A DNA stretch of 41,328 nt from Pseudanabaena sp. Salubria-1. GTDB lineage: Bacteria; Cyanobacteriota; Cyanobacteriia; Pseudanabaenales; Pseudanabaenaceae. The DNA is taken from NCBI GenBank assembly GCA_023336205.1, contig JALQCR010000055.1, forward strand, positions 1-41,328, written 5' to 3'. The position numbers were made by a program, and so were the translations under genes. The notes under the pieces were generated by a model. That model saw nothing but the letters and a program-made list of their open reading frames with translations. It made no database searches and was not told the DNA's origin. Of the stretch, positions 16,818 through 26,127 are shown piece after piece (the stretch's first letter is position 1; each line of letters begins with the position of its first letter).

Positions 16818-18075
16818 CTGAGATCTTGCACCATTCCTGAAAGAGTTAAGTAGGAATGGGTTTGAGAATAATTTCAAACCCATGACGAGCAGCAATATCG
16901 GCACTAATTTGGAGATACCTAAGAAGTTTCAACCAAAGGACAGAAGGAAATAAAACGGAAAGTGTCAAATCACAGGTAGCTTTCCAGTCCAAGACAGGAG
17001 GACTCGACCATTGATCAATCCAATGGGCCAAAAGATAAGCAAGCAGAGAGAGGATAAGCCAACGATAAACACCAAGTTTTGTAGATTGCCCAAAACAATG
17101 CAAACCAAAGCGATGTTTGATGGTTTTGAAGAATCCCTCAATCGCCCAACGCTTACGACCTAACATCACCAGATAAGCACCAGAATAAGGATGAGAAGAG
17201 ACAACAAAGCGTAACTCCCGTTTACTATCAGCTCTTTTGAGCCAAAACCAAGAGATCGTCAAAGGCTGAGTTAGCCCTTCTAGCAAAATTTGTTGTCCAC
17301 GTTTGCCATGACGATAAAGTTGTTTGACTGTACGGCCATCTTGAAGTTTACGATTGTTGCGTACACCGACAACGATGCGCCAAGTCTTGGCGCGGACAGT
17401 ATTGAAAAACTTCACCGTACTAAACTCAGTATCAGCAAGGACAATCACAGTCTTGCCTTGGGTTAGTTGCTTGGGTACTGTCCCCAATAACTTACAAGCT
17501 AAGTCAGAGGGACTGGGGTATCCTTTGCCGCGCCATACTCTAAAACTCCATGGTACGCGCCACTCTCCATAGACCAGATACAGTACAACCAGATGTAGTC
17601 CTCGCTTTCCGTTTAGTATTCTCACCCATGGGTCTGGTTCGTTTTGGGTGGGATTGCTCAAATGTAAAAACTTGCCGCTTTTTTCTAGGGTAGTCAAGTC
17701 TATCAGTATCTTTAATGGCACTTGTTTCGATGGGCGATGCTTGGCGATTTGTCCCAAAATAGCCTGCCGTGTTGACCGAATTACTGCTCTCGTTGACCAG
17801 TTATAGTGATTGAGAAATCGGCTGAGTGCACTCGCTGATTTTATCTGTGTATGTTCTGGATAAGGATGCCTTTGTGCTTCGAGAAATAGTCCTAGTATTG
17901 CATTGAGACTTGCTGTTTGATACACACTTGGCATCAAACACAGAAGACTATACACTAGCCCTTGGGCGTGCTTAACGATGCTTTCCATGCTCGTTATTTA
18001 ATTTACTACTACGCCCTTTTTTTCACATTTCTGCTCTTTCTGCAACCCCTTTTCTTGAATGGTGCAAGATCTCAG
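16818..18075 (-). mobile_element. IS701-like insertion sequence (complete)
   Basis: 1,258 bp. Terminal inverted repeats are 19 bp and perfect (CTGAGATCTTGCACCATTC at the left, inverted at the right). Flanked by TTAA on both sides (16814-16817 and 18076-18079), fitting the 4-bp YTAR duplication of the IS701 family. The transposase is open, so the copy may be active. Confidence 0.88.
16846..17988 (-). CDS. IS701/IS4-like transposase
   Basis: 380-aa DDE transposase. Likely catalytic residues: D in ILIDLTTLEK (about 96), D in VLADTEFS (about 195) and E in RWAIEGFFKTIKHR (about 287), the last a clear Y-R-E-K-type signature. The C-terminus has two hydrophobic helices (LILSLLAYLLAHW). Intact from the ATG at 17986-17988 to the stop. 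Family assignment rests on the 4-bp TTAA target and overall look. Confidence 0.85.
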   Translation of the reverse strand: MESIVKHAQGLVYSLLCLMPSVYQTASLNAILGLFLEAQRHPYPEHTQIKSASALSRFLNHYNWSTRAVIRSTRQAILGQIAKHRPSKQVPLKILIDLTTLEKSGKFLHLSNPTQNEPDPWVRILNGKRGLHLVVLYLVYGEWRVPWSFRVWRGKGYPSPSDLACKLLGTVPKQLTQGKTVIVLADTEFSTVKFFNTVRAKTWRIVVGVRNNRKLQDGRTVKQLYRHGKRGQQILLEGLTQPLTISWFWLKRADSKRELRFVVSSHPYSGAYLVMLGRKRWAIEGFFKTIKHRFGLHCFGQSTKLGVYRWLILSLLAYLLAHWIDQWSSPPVLDWKATCDLTLSVLFPSVLWLKLLRYLQISADIAARHGFEIILKPIPT

Positions 18076-18769
18076 TTAACCAACTGGTCTTGATCTCAGT
18101 ACTATTGGGTTGAGAAATGAGCAAATTTGCAATACCAGCGATCGCTTCGTGCCAAATCCCAAATTTTGCGTATAGAGATACTCGTTCGAGCTCAGTTGCT
18201 TTCTCTAATTTGCGTAGTAAAGTTTCGTCTAACTTGATGCGACGGATGATTCCTTCGGAAAATTTATCTTCTGGATCTCCAGTTTCACAGATGACGGAGA
18301 TCAGCCATTTGTAATCTTTTCCCACTTCTAAGGTTATTCCCTCAAATTGAACATTGATGATGCTTGGAGTACTAGTTAGAGTGACAGTCTTTCGGGCAAG
18401 CCCTTTACCTTGCTGATTTTCAAGGGTGAACTCCACCGCGATCGCAGATGTTTTGGGAATATAGGCAAAAAATGTTGGATTAGCCGAGACTGTAAGCCCA
18501 AATTTGTTTTGAGGGATTAAGGGAGTAAGTTGATGCTCTAAAGATTTTTTAATTTTGCTTTCTCCAGACTTAACATCACTATTTTTTAGACATTGTTCAT
18601 CATTAGTACGCCTTCCACCACCAATGGTCGTTGTTGGGGCAGGGTGTCCTGTCGGTGGCTCAAATGTTGCGGCACGAACATCTGTCAAAGAAATAGAAAA
18701 TGGGTTAATTTCCCAGATTATTGAGATCGCCAAAAGGCCAAAGTATCGATGGAAGTATTTAAAAAACAT
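18023..18769 (-). pseudogene. DUF928 protein, N-terminal 230 residues plus IS-derived tail
   Basis: Residues 1-33 form a signal peptide (hydrophobic core LLAISIIW..., then AAT). A Pro/Thr/Gly linker with GGGRR follows (about 36-55). A beta-rich central part includes LTPLIPQNKFGLTVSANPTFFAYIP, the hallmark segment of DUF928 proteins, and LENQQGKGLARKTVTL. A helical C-terminal region ends the native part at about residue 230. Exported, so likely periplasmic or outer-membrane associated. The molecular function of DUF928 is unknown to me; in cyanobacteria it recurs beside CHAT-TPR and haemagglutinin-like genes. The start is ATG at 18767-18769. Confidence 0.85.
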
Positions 18770-18925
18770 AGCCTTATACCTAGAAGCAGGAACTGAATAA
18801 ATACAAATTTTTTTAGTGGTCTAAATTAGCAGTAGTATCATGAAAACGCTTAATTAATATTAATTAATATTTTACTTGTTTTTTCCAAGAATGACTGATT
18901 CTCGCTTGTAAAATCTAGAAAACTT

Positions 18926-18966
18926 CACAAAAAGAAGACGGCGCTTTGCGCCGTCTTCTTTTTGTG
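18926..18966 (-). terminator. Terminator of the CHAT protease gene
   Basis: A perfect 19-bp stem (18926-18944 with 18948-18966), loop TTT, core GGCGCTTTGCGCC, ending two bases before the CHAT stop. A strong stem here suggests DUF928 is not simply read through from the CHAT gene. Confidence 0.7.
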
Positions 18967-18967
18967 G

Positions 18968-21574
18968 TTACAACCAATTTCCGATTAAAACAAATGGAGC
19001 CCAATAGAAAGGGTGGGTATACTGTGGATTTTTCAGAAGACCGATCTGGGCTTTTTGTAAAGCATTGGCTTTAGTTGTTCCAAAAGTCGCTAGCTCTTGA
19101 TAAAAGTTTTCCATAAACGTTGCTGTAGCACTGTCTTCAACTGACCATAGGCTCGCGATCGTGCTACGCGCTCCCGATCGCACAGCCACGCCAGCCAGTC
19201 CTAAAGTAGCTCGATTATCTCCCTTTGCAGTTTTACAAGCACTGAGTACCAATAGCTCAATGGGAATGCGGCTATCTTGTTCTCTAAATTGTAACAATTC
19301 CCCTAATTGTTTGACTCCAAGTCGATTATTCCACGTTAAAACAAATGTCTTTTCAGCATCAGAGCTAAATTCGCCGTGAGTAGCCAGATGTACAACTCTA
19401 TAGGGAATTTTACTAATTTGTTTTTGAATAGATTCGCTAATAAAATCTTCATTTAGTAATAGGGTTTGATCTGACACAAGGGAAGCAATTTGCTGAACCT
19501 CCCTTTCGACATTTGGCAGAGCATTAAAATTTTGGGTTTCCTTACTCACCCCACCGACAAATACAGTTAGTTGTTGGTGCTTGAGTGGGCGAGGATCGAT
19601 GAGTTGTAGCCCAGGGGTGAGTGCCAGATTATATTTTTCCATCAAATATTGTTGCCCATCATAGAGGACGGACATGGGCAGGTTTCTCAGAGAACCATCA
19701 AGAACAAATACTAAGGTTTTAATTTTGTTTGCCGCTAATATAGATTCTGTTTCTTTCCCGAGTAATATGTTGTAAATTTTTACGGATACTGCTTGAATAT
19801 CAGTCTCAAGGGATGTTCGACGTAGCGATCGCCGTAATTCGCTCAAAAGACTTTCTAGTTTGTTCTCAGAAATTTTGGTAGTACTATGCAGCAACGAACG
19901 ATTTGGCAGTGAAATAATAACTTCTAGACTGTCTGGCAAAACGATTGGGTAGATGACAGCGGCTTGTGGATCAACTTCATCAACTTGTGTCGCCATTCCA
20001 GTAAGGCAAGCTTCTTTAAAAAAGTTGTCTAATTCTGCAAGTTGTAAAGATTCAATTATTTTACGAGCGGCTTTGAGATTTTCTTGACTAACTTGTTTTC
20101 CATCTTCAGGAGCAAGCAGCAAGGCAACAAGCTGACGGTAGACGGGTTCGACGCTATCACGGAAGGAAAACTGAATATCCACGTTGCTAGATATAAGATC
20201 GCCTCGAATTGAATCAAGTGTGTGTACAGCTTCGCTATAAGCTATTATAGCCTTGGTATTTTCGCCTTGAGATTTGAGTATTCGTCCGAGTTGCCACTGC
20301 CAGCGATAGGCAATATCTGAAGCATTATTGGTTTGAGCGAGAATAAGCGATTTCTCGGTTAGTTTTTGGGCTTCTGAAAACTGTTGGGTTTGTTCATAGA
20401 GATTACCTAGATATCCGATCGCATAGGACTCGGCTCTAATGTCACCCATCTCATGGGCTTGTTGGGCAGCTGTGGCGAGGAGTTTTGCCGAATCTTTAAG
20501 ATCGCTGGTGGGACTAAGCTTAATCAGACTTTGCGCAAAGTTTACTCTTGCGTAAACTGAGGCTCGGCTCGGCGGAAGATTCGATAGTTGCGTTTGAATA
20601 TCAGTTAGTAATAATCTGGCTGATTCAGACTGCTTTAGTTGAATCTGAAGACGTAATTGATTTAATTGGGCTTGGACTTTTTGGCTGGGAAAGGCTGCGG
20701 CTTTGGCGGCTTGCTGATAATAGTCGATCGCTTCGGCAGATTGTTGTGAGCTATAGGCGGTATTTCCTAGACTCAGTAGAAGATCGGCAATGAGCGATGC
20801 ATCCTTGAGTTTCTTTGCGATCGCTAGACCTTCTTGCAATACAAGTTTGGAACCTTGGAGATCGCCACACAATCGCAGGGTCTCACCAAGATTGAGCAAA
20901 ATTGCTGCCTTAAGAGAGGATCCGGGACGTTCTTTGAGTTCTACTTGGACTTGATTGAGAGTCTCTTTGGCTTTAGGATATAAAGCTAGCGATCGCAAAG
21001 CTTGACTCTGATTAATCTTGTTACGGATAGCTCCGTCTGTATCTCCTGATTGCTCGTAGGTTATTGCGGCTCTTTGCCAGATTGTTAGTGCATCTTGAGC
21101 TTTGCCCTGTGCGAGTTGAATGTTTCCTTGAATGTTGAGAGCCTGAGCTAATAATTTAGATTGCGGTGAATCAGCTTGGAGAATTTCTAGACTAAGGAGG
21201 ATTTCTTGGTCTGCTTGCTTCCATTGACCTAGTTGCTGATGAGCCAAGGCAAGATTTTGCAAAACAATGGCGTGATTGAGGCGATCGCCTTGTCTTACAC
21301 AAATATCAACAGCTTGTTGCCAAGTTGCGATCGCTTTGACATATTGACCTGATCGGTAATACTGTTTACCATCCTGTACAAGACTTATCAGGTTACTGGG
21401 GAGTTTACTAAGCGCTATATCGGTTGATGCTTTTGAGGAGCTATGGGCAATACTAGGCTGAGTATTCCTTCCTAAAAACATAGTCAGTATAGTTGCACAG
21501 ATTGCTATACCGATATAGAGCAGAAGTTTACTGGCTTTGGGTTTTAGATTGGAGATAGATTCCCAAAAGAACAT
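18968..21574 (-). CDS. TPR-CHAT caspase-like protease, membrane-anchored
   Basis: 868 aa. A single transmembrane segment lies at about 17-36, followed by an array of TPR repeats (about 58-460, e.g. GQYVKAIATWQQAV and QSAEAIDYYQQAA), a helical linker and a C-terminal CHAT domain (about 575-868). The caspase-type dyad is complete: H733 in VVHLATHGEF and C780 in LLVLSACKTA, with GLAGVAVRSGA after it, so the protease should be active. CHAT proteases are triggered by partner proteins and cleave specific substrates, as in TPR-CHAT of Craspase. Here the partners are unknown; the TPR part is likely the sensing or docking surface. The start is ATG at 21572-21574. It is the only intact native gene of the locus. 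Confidence 0.92.
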   Translation of the reverse strand: MFFWESISNLKPKASKLLLYIGIAICATILTMFLGRNTQPSIAHSSSKASTDIALSKLPSNLISLVQDGKQYYRSGQYVKAIATWQQAVDICVRQGDRLNHAIVLQNLALAHQQLGQWKQADQEILLSLEILQADSPQSKLLAQALNIQGNIQLAQGKAQDALTIWQRAAITYEQSGDTDGAIRNKINQSQALRSLALYPKAKETLNQVQVELKERPGSSLKAAILLNLGETLRLCGDLQGSKLVLQEGLAIAKKLKDASLIADLLLSLGNTAYSSQQSAEAIDYYQQAAKAAAFPSQKVQAQLNQLRLQIQLKQSESARLLLTDIQTQLSNLPPSRASVYARVNFAQSLIKLSPTSDLKDSAKLLATAAQQAHEMGDIRAESYAIGYLGNLYEQTQQFSEAQKLTEKSLILAQTNNASDIAYRWQWQLGRILKSQGENTKAIIAYSEAVHTLDSIRGDLISSNVDIQFSFRDSVEPVYRQLVALLLAPEDGKQVSQENLKAARKIIESLQLAELDNFFKEACLTGMATQVDEVDPQAAVIYPIVLPDSLEVIISLPNRSLLHSTTKISENKLESLLSELRRSLRRTSLETDIQAVSVKIYNILLGKETESILAANKIKTLVFVLDGSLRNLPMSVLYDGQQYLMEKYNLALTPGLQLIDPRPLKHQQLTVFVGGVSKETQNFNALPNVEREVQQIASLVSDQTLLLNEDFISESIQKQISKIPYRVVHLATHGEFSSDAEKTFVLTWNNRLGVKQLGELLQFREQDSRIPIELLVLSACKTAKGDNRATLGLAGVAVRSGARSTIASLWSVEDSATATFMENFYQELATFGTTKANALQKAQIGLLKNPQYTHPFYWAPFVLIGNWL

Positions 21575-21886
21575 ATATATCGCCTATAGGGCTTGTTTGA
21601 GATGGTATTTACAATTGAGTTAGCGATTTTAGAAACCATTTAAGAATTGTAGATTTTGCCCCCCTAGCCCCAATTCTAGGGGTAAGTATATTGAAGTCCC
21701 CCAGAATTGGGGGATTTAGGGGGCTAGACACCTAGATTTTTAAACGAGATTTGAAATGTTATGCAATTCTTAAATGGTTTCCTATTTATGCAGCCCAGAT
21801 ATTTTCTAAATTGGATCAAGATTGACTGTATAGGCGGTCATAGATTTTACTCCGAGAAGTAATGTTTATATTTTAGGCTATTTGAT
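21575..21886. other. Gap between exoprotein and CHAT genes with MITE-like element
   Basis: No gene. Half of it is occupied by a 150-bp palindromic element; the remainder is AT-rich and probably carries the CHAT promoter just above 21574. Confidence 0.6.
21632..21781. repeat. MITE-like 150-bp element with 18-bp terminal inverted repeats
   Basis: Perfect terminal inverted repeats GAAACCATTTAAGAATTG (21632-21649, inverted at 21764-21781) enclose a G/C-tract palindrome containing CCCCCTAGCCCC and GGGGGATTTAGGGGGC. The inner part resembles a repeat I remember as common in cyanobacterial genomes. There is no coding capacity and no clear target duplication. Confidence 0.65.
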
Positions 21887-24800
21887 TTATTTTGCACAAG
21901 AAAGCAGTGGTATCGCGGGACTAAGAGGATTAGAAGCAGCTATTAATCTCAATCTGCCATGACTATCGCGTGCGATCGCATTAGCCTCGACAATAAATTG
22001 CGGAGATTCATTCTTTGATTCTTGTTTTTTTTCTTGTTTTTTCTCTATTGCCGAGATTGGATTTGTGCTGCTTGGAACGAGTTCTGCTAGCTCTACTAGA
22101 GATTGATTAATAGATAGCTCATCACTAGGACTCTTTGGTAAGCCACCTCTACCTGCGATCGTAAAGTGATTTTCACGATTAGATGATTTTCCTCCCGTAG
22201 CACAACTCTGGCTAACCTGTTGCGATGAATCGACAAGATTAAGCGAAAAAGAAGTTAAGCCACGACTAGGATCGATCTCAGGAGTATTAACTGTGACATT
22301 CCCTTGCACCCCAAACTGAGAGCTAGCTGCAATGTCACTCAAACTTGTTAATTGAGGACGGAACTCAAGTCCATAGATGCCATTAGTCGTGATATTGACA
22401 TTTCCTCCATTGCCAGTAAATGCATTAGCAAAGATATTACTGTTTTCACCTTTCACGCCAACGATAAAACCCGCATTGATTTTAACATTCCCCCCATTAC
22501 CTCCTGCATTTGCAGTGCCTGCGGTGGTGCTAATATTGCTGCCATAACGTAAGAGTAAAATGGATGGAACATTTAAATCTATATTACCTCCATTAGTACT
22601 GGCTGTTGATGCGGTGATGGAAGAACCATTCAAAAGAGAAAGATAATTGGCAAATATAGTAATATTGCCACCTATGCCAGAGCCTAGACTGCCGACAGCA
22701 ATTGTTGCTCCATCTTGTAGGGTCACATATTGCGGATCGATCGTAATATTGCCACCATCACCTGTAGAACCAAATGTAGTATTTGCAAACAAGCCAGTAC
22801 CCGCAGTAAAGAGGATTGAATTTCCTGCAATGACTTCGATATTGCCAGCTTTCCCTTTATTACTAGTTTGAGCGATAATTTGACTATTATCTTTGAAGAT
22901 GATGCTCTCTCCTGCGGCAACGGTGAAACTACCAGCATTACCAATACTACTAGTATTACTAAGCAATTGACTGTTATGTTGGAAGGCGATCGTCTTAGGA
23001 CTAGTGATTAAAATATTTCCAGCAGGGTCAATCCCTTGGGTCGTACTCACGATCAAGGTATTGTCAAAGGTGAGATTGCCCAAGCCTTTAATAGTCACGT
23101 CTCCAGAACGCCCATTTTGTCCAGATCCAAAAATTGTGGTGATGAAAGTGTTGGGATCGTTGATGTCATAGGCTCGTTTGGGGAAATTTACGGTCTTACT
23201 CGTAATTATTTGAAGAGATGAGATCGCTAGATCACCCAATCCATTAATATTTACTGCTCCTGCTTGTCCAAAGGCGGACGAGGTGAAGAGGGCAAGATTA
23301 CTAATTTGATTTTTTGCAGTTAAATTGATCTCACCACCATTACCACTATTTGCATTTGCCGCAGAAATAGAAAACGACAATATATAACTAGCTAAAGCAC
23401 TGGTAATACTGCCATTGGGGGCAGATATAGAAACCGATCCGCCATTCTGGGAACCAGCAGATGAGGCTAACGAGTATGCCGATAATGTCGAATTGTTCAG
23501 TGCAATATTTCCAGAATCAGAGTATAAAGAAATTGCGCCTCCATTACGTGAATTTGTGGATTGCCCAAATGAATACGAATACAAGGTCAAATCGTTCAGC
23601 GTAATATTTCCTAAAGAAGTAGCTAAAGAGATTGCGCCTCCATTCCCAGAATGATCTAAATTTGAGGATGAGTAAGAAGACGTAGATGAGTTTAATGGGG
23701 CATTAATTAGTGAAATATTGCCAGAGTGAGAAGCTAAAGAAAACGCTCCTCCATTTCCAGAATTACCAGATCCTGAGTAAGTACCAGCATCTAAATAAGT
23801 CCCAACATCCCCAGAAAAACTTCTAACTTCTTTAATCGTAATATCACCAGAATACGTCGCAAAAGAGATTGCTCCCCCATCGCCAGAATCACCTAATGCT
23901 AGTGAAACCGAGGGCGATTTCCAAAGCGGACGCGCGACTGTAATATTGCCTGAGTAAGAAGAGAGAGAAACGGCTCCTGCATTTGCGGAGTTGCCTGAGT
24001 AAGTGAATGATGATGATTCGATATGTACATTATCTAGGATGATATCGCCCAAATAAGAAAAGAATGATATCTTACCAGCATTTCCTGCATTGCCAGAGGA
24101 AGTAAAAGATCCGCTGAATAATCCAGAAGAGTTCATTGTGATATTGCCAGAGTAAGAAGAAACAGAAATATTACCGCCATTTCCTGCATTGCCAGAACCT
24201 GGCTCTGAGTATGTACCCAATTCTGAATTCAAGATAATATCGCCTCGCCCATAGACTCGAATATCGCCAGCATTAGCCCCGACAAGAGCAGTACTAGCAT
24301 CAATTCCATTCGTTGAGATTGTGCCTTGTAAAGTGTTGGGCATGAACTGGTTGGTTATTAGCACCAATCCACTTGGCTGACTCACGCGAATATTCCCATT
24401 TACCGTAATATCGGCTCTAACAGGAGGATTTGCATAGGTAGGAACAGGCGCGATCGCACCTGAAACGATAGGGCTAGCAGTCAAACCGCCCAATTTTGAC
24501 CAATCCACTCCTGCTCTTATATCCAAAGTTGCCCTAGTACTGCCATCAATCGTAGTTGGAGTCTGAACTGGCACAATATCCTGAACTGTACCATTACTAT
24601 TCTTGATTGCCTGATAGTCGGTCAAACTAAATGAGGCTAAATCTGCATAACTCTGTGTGGCATTAAATAACGTTGTATTACTGGGATTAATCGTAGTATT
24701 AATAGCCCCAGTATTATTTATGATGACATTCGCCAGTGTCACACTACCGCCAGCTAAGATATGTAGCGATGCTCCTGTATAGTTACCTAACGTCACATTT

Positions 24801-25252
24801 CCATTTGCCAGAATTACTGGATCGTTAGGACTGATTAAATTGCCAACAGTTCCATTCAACTTCTCGATATTTAAGTTCCCACCAGTATAGAAATGGGCAT
24901 CGCCAATGATAGGATTTTGCGATCGCAACACCATATCCCTACCCGACCAAAAACCACTATTAGGATGGTTTAAGGCAAAAATGTCAACCGATTGGTTTCC
25001 CTGTACTTGCAGATCTCTACCAGATGCTGCCACAAAGTTCTTGCTAGCAGTATCGCGAATCGTCACCATATCTTGAGCCTGCAAGATCAGATCTCGACCT
25101 GCCTGTAATTGTCCCTGCAAGTCCAATTTGTCCGCAATCAGAACTAAATCTTGTCCCGCGAAGAGATTAGCATGATTAGCGATCGTAGCACCTGTATTAC
25201 TTGTCCCATACTGTAAACCTGTTGTAATATTCGTCGTCAGCAATGGCGGTGC
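21887..25252 (-). pseudogene. Exoprotein passenger part: beta-helix repeats
   Basis: About 1,121 codons after the stop. It is dominated by short Gly/Ser/Asn/Ile repeats predicted to form a right-handed beta-helix. The middle (roughly 23300-24230) carries about eight units of 35-45 residues around SGNGGAISLxSxSGNITL, and the remainder continues with looser GNI/GNV repeats. The last 100 residues hold a Lys/Glu linker (EKKQEKKQESK) and an FIVEANAIARDSHGRLRL segment typical of the C-terminus of these cyanobacterial exoproteins. A Cys lies near SQSCAT and another near the end. No TpsB transporter gene is seen in this window. Confidence 0.8.
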
Positions 25253-25714
25253 TTACGGGTTGGTGGCACTAAACTCGCTGCCATTGGAGAATTTGAAACT
25301 ATTGGCGGTACTGCCAACAAAAGTTCCGCCAATATCTAACTTCGCATTTGCTCCAAAGATGATCCCATTAGGATTGAGTAGAAACAAATTAGTGTTGCCA
25401 TTAGCTTTGAGCATCCCGTCAATATTTGAAACGGAGCCGCCTGTCACTCTGGTCACAATATTTTGAATATTTGCAGCATTATTAAAGTAGGCAGTATGAT
25501 TTGTCGAAACTGAGAAATCTCGAAAACTATGATAGAGGTTAACTCCTCTATTTGTTCCACTATCAATTGTTTGGATTAGTCCGTTAGTTGTAACCGTCGA
25601 GTTAGTCGGCAAAGTATTGTCTGGGAGAATCTGCGCTATAGCTGAAAGTGTTGCGGCGAAGTAGCTAAAAGCAAATGCACCTGACAAACTAATATAGCGT
25701 AGATCAAGTTTCAT
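25253..25714 (-). pseudogene. Exoprotein N-terminus: signal peptide and TPS domain
   Basis: 153 residues. The signal peptide ends near SAIAQ (about 28). The filamentous-haemagglutinin N-terminal (TPS) domain follows, with NLYHSFRDFSV, a GGSVSNIDGMLKANG strand and the diagnostic NPNGIIFGANAKLDIGGTF. If translated alone it would be a secreted stub lacking the passenger. Confidence 0.88.
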
Positions 25715-26127
25715 ATTTTAAGTTCCTCTTAATATCGACTCTCGAAAGTGTGACTACATTAATTCATTGACTTGAGTTAGAAAGTGAAGCATTGTAAATC
25801 CTATTGAAACAATTAAATATGAAAATGAAATAGGTGTAAGCAATAGTAGAACATTGTATCCGAGGTGATTTACTATACCTAATAATATCGATGTGTTGTA
25901 GAAATAACTAGTAAATCTTTAGGCTACGAATACGCCCTAATTTAAATTTCATATAGCGTAAAGCGGTATAAGTAGATGCGCTTAATTAATTACACACCCA
26001 AACCTGTAAAGTAAAGTGTGACAACACTTTCGTGAATTAAAAAATAAATCCAGTAAGGGTTTTAAAATCAAGAAATGGCGTAGCCATTTCTTGATTTGGG
26101 ATTACTCTTGACTGTTAGAATTTACAC
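25715..26127. other. Divergent promoter region between exoprotein and CHASE2 kinase
   Basis: A 413-bp AT-rich gap with no gene. It contains one degenerate tail-repeat copy (25954-25970) and a 15-bp hairpin (26065-26097). Promoters for both divergent genes should lie here; I cannot assign specific -35/-10 elements with confidence. Confidence 0.55.
26065..26097. repeat. Hairpin upstream of the CHASE2 kinase
   Basis: A 15-bp stem (26065-26079 with 26083-26097), loop GTA, about 30 bp before the kinase start. It could form in the 5' leader of the mRNA or simply be a member of the dispersed hairpin family. Confidence 0.5.

Larger units (their letters stand above)
16758..18769 (-). pseudogene. DUF928-domain protein gene split by an IS701-like element
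   Basis: Excising 16818-18075 plus one TTAA restores a 750-bp gene of 249 codons plus stop. The reading frame passes from ...IKTSWLT directly into LLKSTSLESIANTPLSN and a TAA at 16758-16760, a C-terminus of the type expected for this family. The present fragment instead runs 18 codons into the element. The original stop lies 128 bp before the start of the hybrid kinase gene on the same strand. Confidence 0.88.
21887..25714 (-). pseudogene. TPS haemagglutinin-like exoprotein with one internal stop
   Basis: The frame is open for 1,275 sense codons except for a single TAA at 25253-25255. The codons on either side (...FSATNP, stop, APPLLTTNITTGLQYG) are continuous in the same frame. Related proteins normally have Gln in this place (NPQAPPLL), so a CAA-to-TAA change explains it. 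No length shift is involved. The start is ATG at 25712-25714, preceded by a strong AAGAGGAA site. Loss of full-length product is likely unless the stop is suppressed or is a sequencing error. Confidence 0.85.

Noticed and set aside
23300..24230. CRISPR array suggested by regularly spaced similar units in the exoprotein region
   Set aside because: The units vary in length, are in frame and encode Gly/Ser/Asn beta-helix repeats; no palindromic direct repeats or cas genes.
21887..25243. Treating the exoprotein passenger as a separate gene starting at TTG 25243
   Set aside because: It is in the same frame as the TPS domain, joined through a single TAA, and lacks its own signal peptide; one gene with a nonsense codon explains it better.
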